Shown: positions 17,718-26,792, counted from the stretch's first letter. The stretch: DNA of 51,437 nt from an uncultured Eubacteriales bacterium (GCA_934454655.1 CAKSFK010000014.1:1-51437), one strand, 5' to 3'. Notes: a model not told the origin generated them from the letters alone. Translations and numbers: made by a program.

Positions 17718-18494
17718 TTAATCCCATTTTTTCCATGGTGCTTTGCCCGAGTCCCAAAGCTTTTCAAGCAGTATTTTTTCACGCATTGAGTCCATACACT
17801 GCCAAAATCCCGTGTAGCGGTAACTCATAAGCTGCTTTTCTTTTACAAGCTGCTCAAGGGGGGCTGTTTCAAAAATTGTATCGTCGCCTTCAAGGTAGTT
17901 GAATATTTCGGGTTCCAAAACCATATATCCCGCGTTTATCGCGGCGCCGTCGTTAACCTGTTTTTCACGGAAGCTGCGTACCGCGCCGTTATCCTTGATA
18001 TCAAGAACACCCTTTTGCTGTTCCTGAATTACCGCGGTAAGGGTTGCGAGTTTTCCGTGGGACTTATGGAACTCAACCAGCTTTGAAATATCAATATCGC
18101 ACACGCCGTCGCCGTAGGTGAGCATAAAGGGTTCGTTGCCTATATATTTCTGTATGCGCTTTACCCTGCCGCCGGTCATTGTGTTAAGTCCCGTATCAAC
18201 AACCGTTACCTTCCACGGTTCGGAGTGCTGCTCGTGAATGATCATCTCATTGCCGTTTGAAAGGTCAAACGTAACGTCGCTTGTATAAAGGAAGTAATCC
18301 GCAAACCATTCCTTAATATACTGCTGTTTATAGCCGGCGCATATGATAAATTCGTTATATCCGTAATACGAATATTCCTTCATTATGTGCCAAAGTATAG
18401 GCATACCGCCTATTTCAATCATCGGCTTCGGTTTATACTGCGACTCTTCGGAAATTCTTGTGCCGAAACCGCCTGCCAGAATAACAACCTTCAT
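17718..18494 (-). CDS. rfbF: Glucose-1-phosphate cytidylyltransferase
   Basis: Makes CDP-glucose from glucose-1-phosphate and CTP, opening CDP-deoxysugar synthesis. The 258-residue protein begins MKVVILAGGFGTRISEES with the nucleotidyltransferase signature, followed by KPKPMIEIGG and, further on, YGDGVCDID. Length and motifs match RfbF/DdhA. A consensus promoter lies 36-64 bp upstream and AAGGAG precedes the ATG, so this is the first gene of the 18-kb glycan operon. Confidence 0.95.
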   Translation of the reverse strand: MKVVILAGGFGTRISEESQYKPKPMIEIGGMPILWHIMKEYSYYGYNEFIICAGYKQQYIKEWFADYFLYTSDVTFDLSNGNEMIIHEQHSEPWKVTVVDTGLNTMTGGRVKRIQKYIGNEPFMLTYGDGVCDIDISKLVEFHKSHGKLATLTAVIQEQQKGVLDIKDNGAVRSFREKQVNDGAAINAGYMVLEPEIFNYLEGDDTIFETAPLEQLVKEKQLMSYRYTGFWQCMDSMREKILLEKLWDSGKAPWKKWD

Positions 18495-18529
18495 AATTAC
18501 GCTCCTTAGGTTCTAATATAACATAATAA

Positions 18530-18558
18530 AATATATCATAAACAAGGCCTTTTGTCAA
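18530..18558 (-). promoter_or_regulatory. Sigma-A promoter of the glycan operon
   Basis: On the minus strand TTGACA (18553-18558), a 17-bp spacer and TATATT (18530-18535) with an extended TGA just before the -10. It sits upstream of rfbF and is the only strong promoter I see for the 14-gene operon. Confidence 0.8.
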
Positions 18559-18628
18559 CCAAATAAACCAACATACACCATTTTAGGACAGTACAAAACC
18601 CGCCTTATTCGACACGGGAAATACACGG

Positions 18629-18665
18629 AAAAATGCGCAGTAACGCCAATGCGGCATTACCGCGC
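18629..18665 (-). terminator. Intrinsic terminator after gpmI
   Basis: Stem arms 18653-18665 and 18635-18647 (13 bp, two mismatches or wobbles) with a 5-nt loop, followed on the minus strand by ATTTTT. It ends the glycolytic operon before the rfbF promoter. Confidence 0.75.
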
Positions 18666-18681
18666 AACACACGTTTCCTTA

Positions 18682-20223
18682 TTACATCAGGTCTGTTATT
18701 ATTGAAACGCCGGTCATTTCCTTAGGCTGTTCAAGGTTTAACAGCTTGATAATTGTGGGTGAAATATCGCAGAGTCTGCCGCCTTCGCGCAGCTTGCAGT
18801 TTTTGCCGATAACGGCAAAGGGAACAAGATTTGTTGTGTGGGCGGTAAAGGGTGTGCCGTCCTCCGCAAGCATTTTATCGGCATTGCCGTGGTCTGCCGT
18901 AAGCAGCATTACACCGCCCGTTTTAAGAGTGCTGTCCTCCACTCTGCCAACGCAGGTATCAACCGTTTCAACAGCCTTTACAGCCGCCTCGAACACGCCT
19001 GTATGACCCACCATATCGCAGTTGGCAAAGTTCAGTATCACAACGTCATACTTGCCCGACTCAATAGCTTCGCACACCTTGTCGCAAACCTCGTTTGCGC
19101 TCATTTCGGGCTGCAGGTCGTAGGTTGCAACCTTGGGGGAGGCGACAAGTATTCTGTCCTCGCCCTCAAACTTGACTTCTCTGCCGCCGTTGAAAAAGAA
19201 TGTTACGTGCGCGTATTTTTCGGTTTCGGCAATACGCAGCTGCGTCATACCGCGGTTTGCCAAGAATTCGCCTAAGGTGTTGTTAAGCTCTTCGGGCTTA
19301 AAGGCAACCTCAACATTGGGCATTGACGCGTCGTACTGGGTCATACAAACGTAGAACACCTTTTGTCTGCCGCCTTTGCGCTCAAAGCCGGTGAAACCGT
19401 CGTCAACAAAGGTGCGGGTGATCTCCCTTGCCCTGTCGGGACGGAAGTTGAAGAATATAACGCTGTCGCCCGATTTTATTCTCTCTGTACCGGAAATCAC
19501 GGTGGGGAGCACAAATTCATCGGTGATGTGCTTGCCCTCTTCGTCAATCTCGGTGTAAGACTTGCGAACGGCAGCTGCGGCGTCATCGGTAACAACGCCC
19601 TCGCCGTAAACGAGCGCCGCATATGCTTTGCCGACTCTCTCCCAGCGGTTATCGCGGTCCATTCCGTAAAATCTGCCCATAACCGTGGCAAGCTTGCCTA
19701 CGCCTATTTCCTTAAGCTTTGCGTTTAAGGTATCAATATAATCCGCGGCGCTTGCGGGGGGAACGTCGCGTCCGTCAAGCAGGGCGTGAACGTAAACCCT
19801 TGTAAGACCGTTTTTCTTTGCAAGCTCCAAAAGTCCGTAAAGGTGTTCAATGTGGCTGTGAACGCCGCCGTCCGACAAAAGTCCCATTAAATGCAGGGCG
19901 CTGCCGTTCTTTTTGCAGTTGTCCACCGCGTCAAGAAACGCCTTGTTTGTAAAGAAATCGCCGTCTTTAATGGATTTTGTAATTCTGGTCAGTTCCTGGT
20001 ACACAATTCTGCCGGCGCCTATGTTTGTGTGACCGACCTCGCTGTTGCCCATCTGACCGTCGGGAAGACCGACATCCATTCCCGAAGCGCCGATTTTTGT
20101 GGTGGGGCATTCCGCAAAAATTTTATCAAGGCGCGGTGTGTTTGCGGCTTTGATTGCGTTTCCCTTTGTTTCGGGGTTTATGCCGAATCCGTCCATTATA
20201 GTTAAAACTATGGGTTTTTTCAT
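18682..20223 (-). CDS. gpmI: 2,3-bisphosphoglycerate-independent phosphoglycerate mutase
   Basis: Interconverts 3- and 2-phosphoglycerate in glycolysis, using two Mn ions and a phosphoserine intermediate. The 513-residue length is standard. Seen motifs: LTIMDGFGIN at the start with the metal-binding Asp, GQMGNSEVGH with the catalytic Ser near 62, GRDVPP, FNFRPDRAREI, and LTADHGNADKM near the end. Last gene of the pgk operon; TAGGAGC precedes its ATG. Confidence 0.97.
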   Translation of the reverse strand: MKKPIVLTIMDGFGINPETKGNAIKAANTPRLDKIFAECPTTKIGASGMDVGLPDGQMGNSEVGHTNIGAGRIVYQELTRITKSIKDGDFFTNKAFLDAVDNCKKNGSALHLMGLLSDGGVHSHIEHLYGLLELAKKNGLTRVYVHALLDGRDVPPASAADYIDTLNAKLKEIGVGKLATVMGRFYGMDRDNRWERVGKAYAALVYGEGVVTDDAAAAVRKSYTEIDEEGKHITDEFVLPTVISGTERIKSGDSVIFFNFRPDRAREITRTFVDDGFTGFERKGGRQKVFYVCMTQYDASMPNVEVAFKPEELNNTLGEFLANRGMTQLRIAETEKYAHVTFFFNGGREVKFEGEDRILVASPKVATYDLQPEMSANEVCDKVCEAIESGKYDVVILNFANCDMVGHTGVFEAAVKAVETVDTCVGRVEDSTLKTGGVMLLTADHGNADKMLAEDGTPFTAHTTNLVPFAVIGKNCKLREGGRLCDISPTIIKLLNLEQPKEMTGVSIITDLM

Positions 20224-20247
20224 CAGTAATTGCTCCTAAGGATAAAA

Positions 20248-21015
20248 TTATATGCTTGCCGCCTTAACTATTACGGAGAAATCCTCCGCTTTTAAGGAAG
20301 CTCCGCCGATAAGTCCGCCGTCAACATTGTTTTTGGCAACCAGCTCGCCGCAGTTTTTGGCGTTCATTGAACCGCCGTACTGAATTGTAACCGTTTCGGC
20401 GGTATCTTCGCCGTAAGCCTCGGCAACTGCGGCGCGAACATAGCCGTTGCCCTCGTCTGCCTGTTCCGCTGTGGCGGTAACGCCGGTTCCGATTGCCCAA
20501 ACGGGTTCGTAAGCTATAATAATGTTTTTAAGCTGTTCCTTTGAAACGTTGGTAAGCGCCATCTTGGTCTGGAATTTAAGCAGTGTTTCGGTATAGCCGA
20601 GTTCGCGCTGTTCAAGCGTTTCGCCTACGCATACAATAGCCGTAAGACCTGCGTTAACAGCGGCAAGGGTGCGGAGGTTGACGGTCTGATCGGTTTCGCC
20701 GAAGTACTGTCTTCTTTCGCTGTGACCCACAACAACGTATTTAACGCCGCTTTCAACCAGCATTTTGGCTGAAACTTCGCCCGTGTAGGCGCCGCTTTCC
20801 TTAAAGTGGACGTTTTCTGCGCCTATTTCAATGTTTGAGCCTTTGGCTGCTTCAACCGCGGCGGCAATATCAACAAAAGGTACGCAAAGCACTACCTTGC
20901 AGTCGGCATCGGCTACAAGAGGTTTCATCTCGTTAATAAGGGCGGTGGTTTCCGCGGGTGTTTTGTTCATTTTCCAGTTGCCGGCGATAACGGCGGCTCT
21001 TTTTGCTTTATTCAT
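20248..21015 (-). CDS. tpiA: Triosephosphate isomerase
   Basis: Interconverts dihydroxyacetone phosphate and glyceraldehyde 3-phosphate. The 255-residue protein has AGNWKMNKT (substrate Asn and Lys), VGHSERR (catalytic His), AYEPVWAIGTG (catalytic Glu) and the phosphate-loop GGSMN/GGASL. The start at 21015 is supported by GGGAG about 9 bp upstream; an in-frame ATG 45 bp earlier would overlap the preceding gene and has no ribosome binding site. Confidence 0.97.
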   Translation of the reverse strand: MNKAKRAAVIAGNWKMNKTPAETTALINEMKPLVADADCKVVLCVPFVDIAAAVEAAKGSNIEIGAENVHFKESGAYTGEVSAKMLVESGVKYVVVGHSERRQYFGETDQTVNLRTLAAVNAGLTAIVCVGETLEQRELGYTETLLKFQTKMALTNVSKEQLKNIIIAYEPVWAIGTGVTATAEQADEGNGYVRAAVAEAYGEDTAETVTIQYGGSMNAKNCGELVAKNNVDGGLIGGASLKAEDFSVIVKAASI

Positions 21016-21037
21016 ATTCTTTACTCCCTTTTTAAAA

Positions 21038-21898
21038 TTACTCTTCAAACATACGGGCAAGCTTATCTGCCGCTAAGGACATATCCTTAATGCCCTCGGA
21101 TACGTTGTCCGCATTGAATTTATTAAGATAACTGTCGGCCTCAAGGGTGAAATATCCCTTGTAGCCTATACTTTTAAGCGCTTTTACAATCGATTTAAAG
21201 TCTATATCCATTGAAAACGGGATTTGGTGTGAATCGTGCCATCTGTCGTTATCGTGAATATGCAGTGCCTGCAGGCGGTCGCCCAGTGCATATATCATAT
21301 TTGCGGCGCCCGAGCCCGAGCCGCGCATTTCCGCGTGGCCTATATCAAGGCAGGCAACGAAAAAGGGGTCGTTAACGGCGTCAAGATGAGCGTTAAAGCT
21401 TTCGGACGTGGCACAGGCGGCAAAACAGGATTCGTCCTTTTCACCGTTCCAGTTCCACATATTCTCCGTTGCGATCTTCACTCCGCAGCTTTTGGCAAAC
21501 GGGAGAATTTCGGCGTAAATTTCCGCGTTTTCCTCGGGCGATTTATTGTTATCGGGGTGAACGATACATATTTTTCCGCCTGCTTCCGCCGTACACTCTA
21601 TCGACCTTTTTAAAAGCGAGCGTATCTCGGGGCAGGACACCGGAAAAGGCGCGTGGGACTGGTTGCAGACAATGCCGTTATCAAGCCCTATTTGCTTTAA
21701 CCTGCGGGCAAAGGCAATGTAATTGTTACCTGCCAGCGGGTGATTTGTCATAACGGCACTGCGGGTACTCCAGTCATATCGGCACATATCGAACATTGAA
21801 AAATCCCAGGCGTCAAATCCCGCCTTCGCAATTTCCTCAACCGCTCTTTCCTCGCCGATAATTCTTGACGCCGAGCCTATCTCTGTTGATGTTTTCAT
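21038..21898 (-). CDS. Sugar phosphate isomerase/epimerase-like TIM-barrel protein
   Basis: A 286-residue protein of the xylose-isomerase-like / AP-endonuclease-2 superfamily. Metal-binding segments are visible: CIVHPDN, KIATENMW, DIGHAEMRG, ALHIHDND and FTLEADS. Such barrels isomerise or epimerise keto-sugars (IolE, IolI, LacX-like); this one's substrate is unknown. The ATG at 21898 has AGGTGA upstream. It is inserted between pgk and tpiA in a glycolytic operon, an uncommon position. Confidence 0.85.
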   Translation of the reverse strand: MKTSTEIGSASRIIGEERAVEEIAKAGFDAWDFSMFDMCRYDWSTRSAVMTNHPLAGNNYIAFARRLKQIGLDNGIVCNQSHAPFPVSCPEIRSLLKRSIECTAEAGGKICIVHPDNNKSPEENAEIYAEILPFAKSCGVKIATENMWNWNGEKDESCFAACATSESFNAHLDAVNDPFFVACLDIGHAEMRGSGSGAANMIYALGDRLQALHIHDNDRWHDSHQIPFSMDIDFKSIVKALKSIGYKGYFTLEADSYLNKFNADNVSEGIKDMSLAADKLARMFEE

Positions 21899-21931
21899 AG
21901 TGATCACCTAATGTGTTATAAAAGCGCCGAA

Positions 21932-21974
21932 GCCGCCGCGCTTACAGCCCGAAAACGGTTCTTTGCGCGGCAGC
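21932..21974 (-). other. Stem-loop between pgk and the TIM-barrel gene
   Basis: GC-rich 10-bp arms (21932-21941 and 21965-21974, one wobble) around a 23-nt loop in the 88-bp gap. A short TTTT lies about 10 bases past the stem. It may be a weak terminator or a processing site that sets pgk expression above tpiA and gpmI. Confidence 0.4.
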
Positions 21975-21986
21975 CTGAGTTTTAAA

Positions 21987-23198
21987 TTATTTATCGTTAA
22001 GTGCGGCAATGCCGGGCAGTTCCTTGCCCTCAAGGAATTCAAGGGATGCTCCGCCGCCTGTTGAAATGTGGGTCATCTTATCGCCGTAGCCGAGTGTGTT
22101 AACAGCCGCGGCAGAGTCGCCGCCGCCGATAACGGTTACGGCATCGGTTTCGGCAAGGCTCTTTGCAACGGCAATTGTGCCGGCAGCCAATGTCGGGTTT
22201 TCAAACACGCCCATAGGTCCGTTCCATACAACGGTCTTTGCGCTCTTAACCTCGTTTGCGAAAAGCTCTGCTGATTTAGGTCCTATATCAAGACCCTCGT
22301 AATCCGTCGGAATTTTATCGGCGTCAACGGTCTTAACCTCAATCGGAGCGTCAATCGGATCGGGGAAATGGTCGGCAATGTTGCAGTCAACCGGGAGAAG
22401 TATCTTAACGCCCTTTTCGTCTGCCTTTTTAAGCATATCGCGGCAGTAGTCTATCTTTTCGGTATCAAGGAGTGATTTGCCAACGCCGTAGCCCTTTGCC
22501 GCCAAGAAGGTGTAAGCCATACCGCCGCCTATAATAAGGGTATCGGCTTTATTAAGCAGGTTTTCGATTACCGAAAGCTTATCGGCAACCTTTGCGCCGC
22601 CTAAAATTGTAACGAAAGGACGAACCGGGTTATCAACGGCGTTTCCGAGGTATTTAAGCTCTTTTCCGATAAGGTAGCCGGCAACAGCCTCTTTAACATA
22701 GGACACTACGCCGACGGTTGAGCAGTGCGCTCTGTGAGCGGTGCCGAACGCGTCGTTAACAAAAATATCGGCAAGAGAACCGAGTTCCTTTGAAAACTCT
22801 TCGCCGTTTTTGGTTTCTTCGGCGCGGTAGCGTGTGTTCTGAAGAAGAACAACGTCCCCGTCCTTCATAGCGGCAACGGCAGCCTTTGCGTTTTCGCCTA
22901 CAACGTTATCGTCCGCAGCAAAAACAACCTCTTTGCCGAGAAGCTCTGACAGGCGCTTTGCAACGGGGGCTAAAGAAAGCTCGGGCTTGGGTTCGCCCTT
23001 CGGCTTGCCGAGGTGTGAGCAGAGGATGACTCTGCCGCCGTCGGCAATGAGCTTTTTAATTGTCGGGAGAGCGGCAATTATGCGGTTCTCGTCGGTTATA
23101 ACGCCGTTTTTAAGCGGCACGTTAAAATCGCAGCGAACAAGAACCTTCTGACCCTTTACGTTGATATCGTCAACGGTTTTTTTGTTAAGAGCGTTCAT
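21987..23198 (-). CDS. pgk: Phosphoglycerate kinase
   Basis: Transfers the phosphoryl group of 1,3-bisphosphoglycerate to ADP. The 403-residue protein shows VLVRCDFNVPL, SHLGKP, LLQNTRYRAEETK, NDAFGTAHR, LGGAKVADK and the C-terminal GGGDSAAAV plus STGGGASLEFLEG. The ATG at 23198 follows AAAGGATG; a further upstream in-frame ATG overlaps that ribosome binding site, so I reject it. First gene of the operon, with its own promoter at 23241-23268. Confidence 0.97.
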   Translation of the reverse strand: MNALNKKTVDDINVKGQKVLVRCDFNVPLKNGVITDENRIIAALPTIKKLIADGGRVILCSHLGKPKGEPKPELSLAPVAKRLSELLGKEVVFAADDNVVGENAKAAVAAMKDGDVVLLQNTRYRAEETKNGEEFSKELGSLADIFVNDAFGTAHRAHCSTVGVVSYVKEAVAGYLIGKELKYLGNAVDNPVRPFVTILGGAKVADKLSVIENLLNKADTLIIGGGMAYTFLAAKGYGVGKSLLDTEKIDYCRDMLKKADEKGVKILLPVDCNIADHFPDPIDAPIEVKTVDADKIPTDYEGLDIGPKSAELFANEVKSAKTVVWNGPMGVFENPTLAAGTIAVAKSLAETDAVTVIGGGDSAAAVNTLGYGDKMTHISTGGGASLEFLEGKELPGIAALNDK

Positions 23199-23240
23199 TA
23201 AAAAACATCCTTTCAACATTGTTAAAATTTTTGCAATTCT

Positions 23241-23268
23241 ATTTTACCACATTTTTCTGGATTTTCAA
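23241..23268 (-). promoter_or_regulatory. Promoter of the pgk-tpiA-gpmI operon
   Basis: Minus strand: TTGAAA (23263-23268), 16-bp spacer, TAAAAT (23241-23246) with extended TGG. Located in the AT-rich 94-bp gap between trmL and pgk. Confidence 0.7.
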
Positions 23269-23292
23269 TATTTATTTTGAAAAGCACTAAAA

Positions 23293-23796
23293 TCAGCAGT
23301 CCTCCCATTTGTAATTATGGAGCTGACCGAAATTTTCCAAGGCGGGGTAATCCCACTGCCTTAATGCTTCGTAGACCGCAATCGCAACCGAGTTTGAAAG
23401 GTTAAGGCTGCGTATTCCGCCGAGCATCGGTATGCGGACGCACCGCTCGGGATTTTTTATAAGCAGTTCTTCGGGCAGACCTTTTGTTTCCTTGCCGAAC
23501 AGCAAATAGCAGTTATCGGGATAGGAAACATCGGAATGGGTATGTCTGCCCTTTGTTGTAAAATAAAAGAAGGAGCCGTTGTTCTTTTTAAAAAAGTCCT
23601 CAAGGCTTTCGTAATAAGTAATGTCAAGGTATTGCCAGTAGTCGAGTCCCGCGCGTTTTAGTTTTTTATCGTCGATTTTAAAGCCCATCGGCCCCACCAG
23701 GTGGAGTCTGGCACCCGTTGCGGCGCAGGTTCGCGCCACGTTCCCCGTGTTTTGCGGAATTTCGGGTTCAACCATTACAATGTTCAGTTTTGCCAT
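23293..23796 (-). CDS. trmL: tRNA (cytidine(34)-2'-O)-methyltransferase
   Basis: A SPOUT methyltransferase that 2'-O-methylates the wobble nucleotide of tRNA-Leu isoacceptors. The 167-residue protein carries PEIPQNTGNVARTC at the N-terminus, the trefoil-knot LLFGKETKGLPEEL and IPMLGGIRSLNLSNSVAIAVYEALRQW, which are diagnostic of TrmL/YibK. It lies 44 bp after greA with only a weak ribosome binding site visible. Confidence 0.93.
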   Translation of the reverse strand: MAKLNIVMVEPEIPQNTGNVARTCAATGARLHLVGPMGFKIDDKKLKRAGLDYWQYLDITYYESLEDFFKKNNGSFFYFTTKGRHTHSDVSYPDNCYLLFGKETKGLPEELLIKNPERCVRIPMLGGIRSLNLSNSVAIAVYEALRQWDYPALENFGQLHNYKWEDC

Positions 23797-23840
23797 TTTT
23801 ATACCGTCCCGTCAGGCGTGAAGAGTTAAGCCCCGTCAGC

Positions 23841-24344
23841 CTAAAATTTTCTTATTTCAAGGCTTGCGTCATCATTGCCTTTTTCAATCGCGCGGATAAC
23901 TATATAGTAGCTGTAATCCTCGCTCACCTTAACGCACACCCTGTCGCCCACGCGGGCGCCCATAACCGCCTTGCCCATAGGCGAGTCGCGGCTTATGAGT
24001 CTTTCAAGCGAATTCTGGCGGAGCGATGTTACTATCCTTACGCTTTCCTCCGCGTCGTCCTCTTCAACATAGTAGCGCACGGTATCGAACATACCGACCT
24101 CGTCCGCACGGCTCTGCGGGTGTATCACCTTTGCGGTTTTTATCATATTGCGTAAATATCTTATTCTGCTTTCGTTCTTGCCGCGTTCGCGTTTTGCCGC
24201 GTGATATTCGGCGTTTTCGCTCAAATCACCAAAGCTGCGGGTGAACTTGACCTCCTCGAGTATTTTGGGGCGGACCGTACCTATGCGGAACTCAAGCTCG
24301 TCCTGCATTTTTTTAATATCAACTTCTGTCAGTTCATCGTACAT
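23841..24344 (-). CDS. greA: Transcription elongation factor GreA-type
   Basis: Rescues backtracked RNA polymerase by stimulating transcript cleavage. The 167-residue protein has the N-terminal coiled coil with the GDLSENAEYHAAKRER motif (Asp and Glu at the hairpin tip) and a C-terminal FKBP-like domain with DSPMGKAVMGARVGD. I start at 24344; an earlier in-frame ATG lies in the loop of the terminator hairpin and would add 16 unlikely residues. The ribosome binding site is weak. Confidence 0.9.
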   Translation of the reverse strand: MYDELTEVDIKKMQDELEFRIGTVRPKILEEVKFTRSFGDLSENAEYHAAKRERGKNESRIRYLRNMIKTAKVIHPQSRADEVGMFDTVRYYVEEDDAEESVRIVTSLRQNSLERLISRDSPMGKAVMGARVGDRVCVKVSEDYSYYIVIRAIEKGNDDASLEIRKF

Positions 24345-24375
24345 ATCGACAAAATCCCGTTCCTTACAAAACAAC

Positions 24376-24406
24376 GGGGCTGAAAAAACCATGTTTTTAC
24401 AGCCCC
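24376..24406 (-). terminator. Terminator or attenuator between secF and greA
   Basis: Near-perfect 14-bp arms (24393-24406 and 24376-24389, one mismatch) with a CAT loop. The lower strand of the stem holds a T-run on the minus strand. No promoter is visible between it and greA, so it is probably leaky. Confidence 0.65.
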
Positions 24407-24414
24407 TTGATAAT

Positions 24415-25362
24415 TTAAGCTTTTTTAGGCTTTAATGCCTTTTTTGCGTTTTTATGCCTTTTCCAGATTACCCACAGCGGACCGGAAATGCAAAGCGACG
24501 AAACCGCGCCCGACACAATGCCGAATGCCATCGGAACGGCGAACGTGCGGAGTGTTGAAAGACCGAACAGCTCGGATACGACAACAATTGTTATTACCGC
24601 CACAAATGTTGTCAGCGAGGTTATAATGTTACGCTTTAAGCACTGATTGATACTTCCGTTTACAAGCACGGCAATATCCTCTTCGGGGTGCAGACGTTCG
24701 TTTTCGCGCACACGGTCATAAATAACGATGGTATCGTTAAGCGAATAGCCGAGGATTGTAAGCACGACCGCAATGTAGTTTGAATCTATCTGCAATTTGA
24801 AGAACACGCAGGTAAAGAATGTGATAAACACGTCAAACACCAGCGCGCAGAGAGCCGTTACCGCGGCGGATACACCGCCTATGCGGCGGAAGCGTATGCC
24901 GACGTAGATTATAACGAATAACGCTGTTAAGAGCACGGCTACAAGACTTTTTGCAAAGAACGAGCCGGCAACCGTGGGGCTTACCGAGTTTGAGTTGTAA
25001 AGCTCAATGCTGTTATCGGCAAATTTTTCGGTAAGTGCTTTTGTAAGCGCCTCCTGCTTTTCCGCCGAAACCGAATTTTTGCCCACAAGCGAAATTTCAA
25101 AGGTCTTTGTATCTCCCGCAAGCGAGGTGCTTTTTGAAACCGTGAAGGATTTATCGATAACGCCTTTCACGGTGCTTTCAATATCGCCGTCGGACACATC
25201 GCCCTTGTATGAATATGAGATTTTTGTGCCGCCGGCAAAGTTAATATCAAGATTAACGCCGAAACCGGGGATAAACACGAACACGATACCGGCAAGGAAG
25301 ATTGCGCCGTAAATTATAAGTATTTTCTTTAAAAATTTATTAAAATCTATTTTCTTACGCAT
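24415..25362 (-). CDS. secF: Protein translocase subunit SecF
   Basis: Membrane subunit that uses the proton gradient to help pull proteins through SecYEG. 315 residues, six membrane helices with the large periplasm-equivalent domain after the first. Motifs include GVNLDINFAGGTK near the start and YSLNDTIVIYDRVREN. The ATG at 25362 has GGAGG 8 bp upstream and overlaps the end of secD by 8 bp, showing translational coupling. Confidence 0.95.
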   Translation of the reverse strand: MRKKIDFNKFLKKILIIYGAIFLAGIVFVFIPGFGVNLDINFAGGTKISYSYKGDVSDGDIESTVKGVIDKSFTVSKSTSLAGDTKTFEISLVGKNSVSAEKQEALTKALTEKFADNSIELYNSNSVSPTVAGSFFAKSLVAVLLTALFVIIYVGIRFRRIGGVSAAVTALCALVFDVFITFFTCVFFKLQIDSNYIAVVLTILGYSLNDTIVIYDRVRENERLHPEEDIAVLVNGSINQCLKRNIITSLTTFVAVITIVVVSELFGLSTLRTFAVPMAFGIVSGAVSSLCISGPLWVIWKRHKNAKKALKPKKA

Positions 25363-26731
25363 TCTTCTCACCTCCGAAAAGCCAAGGCTTTCTTAAGAAC
25401 TTAAGCTGTGAAATGCTCTTGACCATAAGCTTAGAGGCCACAACGCCCATTACAAGGTTAAACACAACGCCCATTAAGAGGGTGTAGCCGAACGAATAAA
25501 TGGAACCTGTTATGGACGTTCCGAGAAGCGACATTACAGGCGAGAATATTTTAGCCAAGAAGCTGTCCGGCGTACCGAACGCGCCCATAAGCACAACGGA
25601 TACTATGATGATTGTCACGTTGCCGTCTATAATTGCGCTGAGCGAGTTTTTGTAACCGCTGTCGATAGCGCCGTCGATAGTCTTGCCCTTTTTAAACTCA
25701 TCCTTAATGCGTTCGGCGGCTATAACGTTACAGTCAACACCGACGCCTATTGAAAGAATGATACCCGCAATGCCGGGGATTGTGAGCGTGAAGCTGGAAG
25801 CGTTCGGGAAAAATCCCGATATGGCGGCTATTGTGCCCGCAAGCTGACCGAGCAGCGCAATTGCCGCAACAAAGCCGTTTACGCGGTAAAGCAGTATCAT
25901 CATAATGCAGACAATGCCGAATGCTATAGAGCCCGCAACAAGCATAACATGCAGTGCGTCGTTGCCGAGTGACGGCGAGATTATTTGCAGTTTGCTGTCA
26001 TCAACGGTCAGCGCAAAGGGCAGAGAGCCCGCGTTTATCTTATCGGCAAGGCTCTTTGCGGCGTCGGCGTCTTCCATACCGTTTATATATGCCGTGCCGT
26101 CGGTAATAGCCTCGTTAACGGTGGGAGCGGAAATTTCCTGATCGTCCATCCAAATGGAAATTTTGCTTCCCACAAGCGCCGCCGTGGCAGACGCAAATTT
26201 GGATTTGCCCTGATTGGTGAAGTAAAGGTAAACCACATAGTTGCCCTTTTCGTCAACCCCCGCCTGAGCGCGGTCGATATCCTGTCCGCCGCTTAAAATA
26301 ACATCGTCCTTATCCTCATTGCGGCAGAACTTAAGCAGCGCGGTTTCTCCCAGCTCCTGCACGGCGGCGGCGGCGTCAAAATCGCTTTCGCCGGCAGCCC
26401 AGGGGAATCTTACGATTATTTGGTGGTTGTTTTTATCGGTATATACTTCGTAATCGGTTATGTTCTTGTTTACAAGACGGGTTTCAACAATGGATTTTGC
26501 GGCGTCCATATCGTCATCCGTAATATCAACACCCTTTTTATCGGGTGAGAAAACCGCTTCAACACCGCCGCGTATATCAATACCCCAGCGAATGTCCTCC
26601 GCGCCCTTAATGTAAACCTTTTTGGTATCGCCGTAGTAATTGCAGGCTCCGAAAAACGCGCCGTACGTCAGCGCAAGTATCAGAGCAAACACAACAAAAA
26701 ACACCGGCTTGCCCGTTCTTTTGGACTTCAT
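25355..26731 (-). CDS. secD: Protein translocase subunit SecD
   Basis: Partner of SecF. 458 residues; first helix near 8-28, then GIDIRGGVEAVF, a large extracytoplasmic domain, and five C-terminal helices with IPGIAGIILSIGVGVDCNVI and AERIKDE. The start at 26731 is set by GGAGG 8 bp upstream. Slightly short but complete compared with SecD of other Clostridia. Preceded by a consensus promoter. Confidence 0.95.
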   Translation of the reverse strand: MKSKRTGKPVFFVVFALILALTYGAFFGACNYYGDTKKVYIKGAEDIRWGIDIRGGVEAVFSPDKKGVDITDDDMDAAKSIVETRLVNKNITDYEVYTDKNNHQIIVRFPWAAGESDFDAAAAVQELGETALLKFCRNEDKDDVILSGGQDIDRAQAGVDEKGNYVVYLYFTNQGKSKFASATAALVGSKISIWMDDQEISAPTVNEAITDGTAYINGMEDADAAKSLADKINAGSLPFALTVDDSKLQIISPSLGNDALHVMLVAGSIAFGIVCIMMILLYRVNGFVAAIALLGQLAGTIAAISGFFPNASSFTLTIPGIAGIILSIGVGVDCNVIAAERIKDEFKKGKTIDGAIDSGYKNSLSAIIDGNVTIIIVSVVLMGAFGTPDSFLAKIFSPVMSLLGTSITGSIYSFGYTLLMGVVFNLVMGVVASKLMVKSISQLKFLRKPWLFGGEKNA

Positions 26732-26763
26732 TGGCAAATCCTCCAATATATATTATCTATGTA

Positions 26764-26792
26764 ATTATATACAAAATGCAGCAAAAAGTCAA
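26764..26792 (-). promoter_or_regulatory. Promoter of secD-secF
   Basis: Minus strand: TTGACT (26787-26792), 17-bp spacer, TATAAT (26764-26769), about 33 bp upstream of the secD start. Confidence 0.8.
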
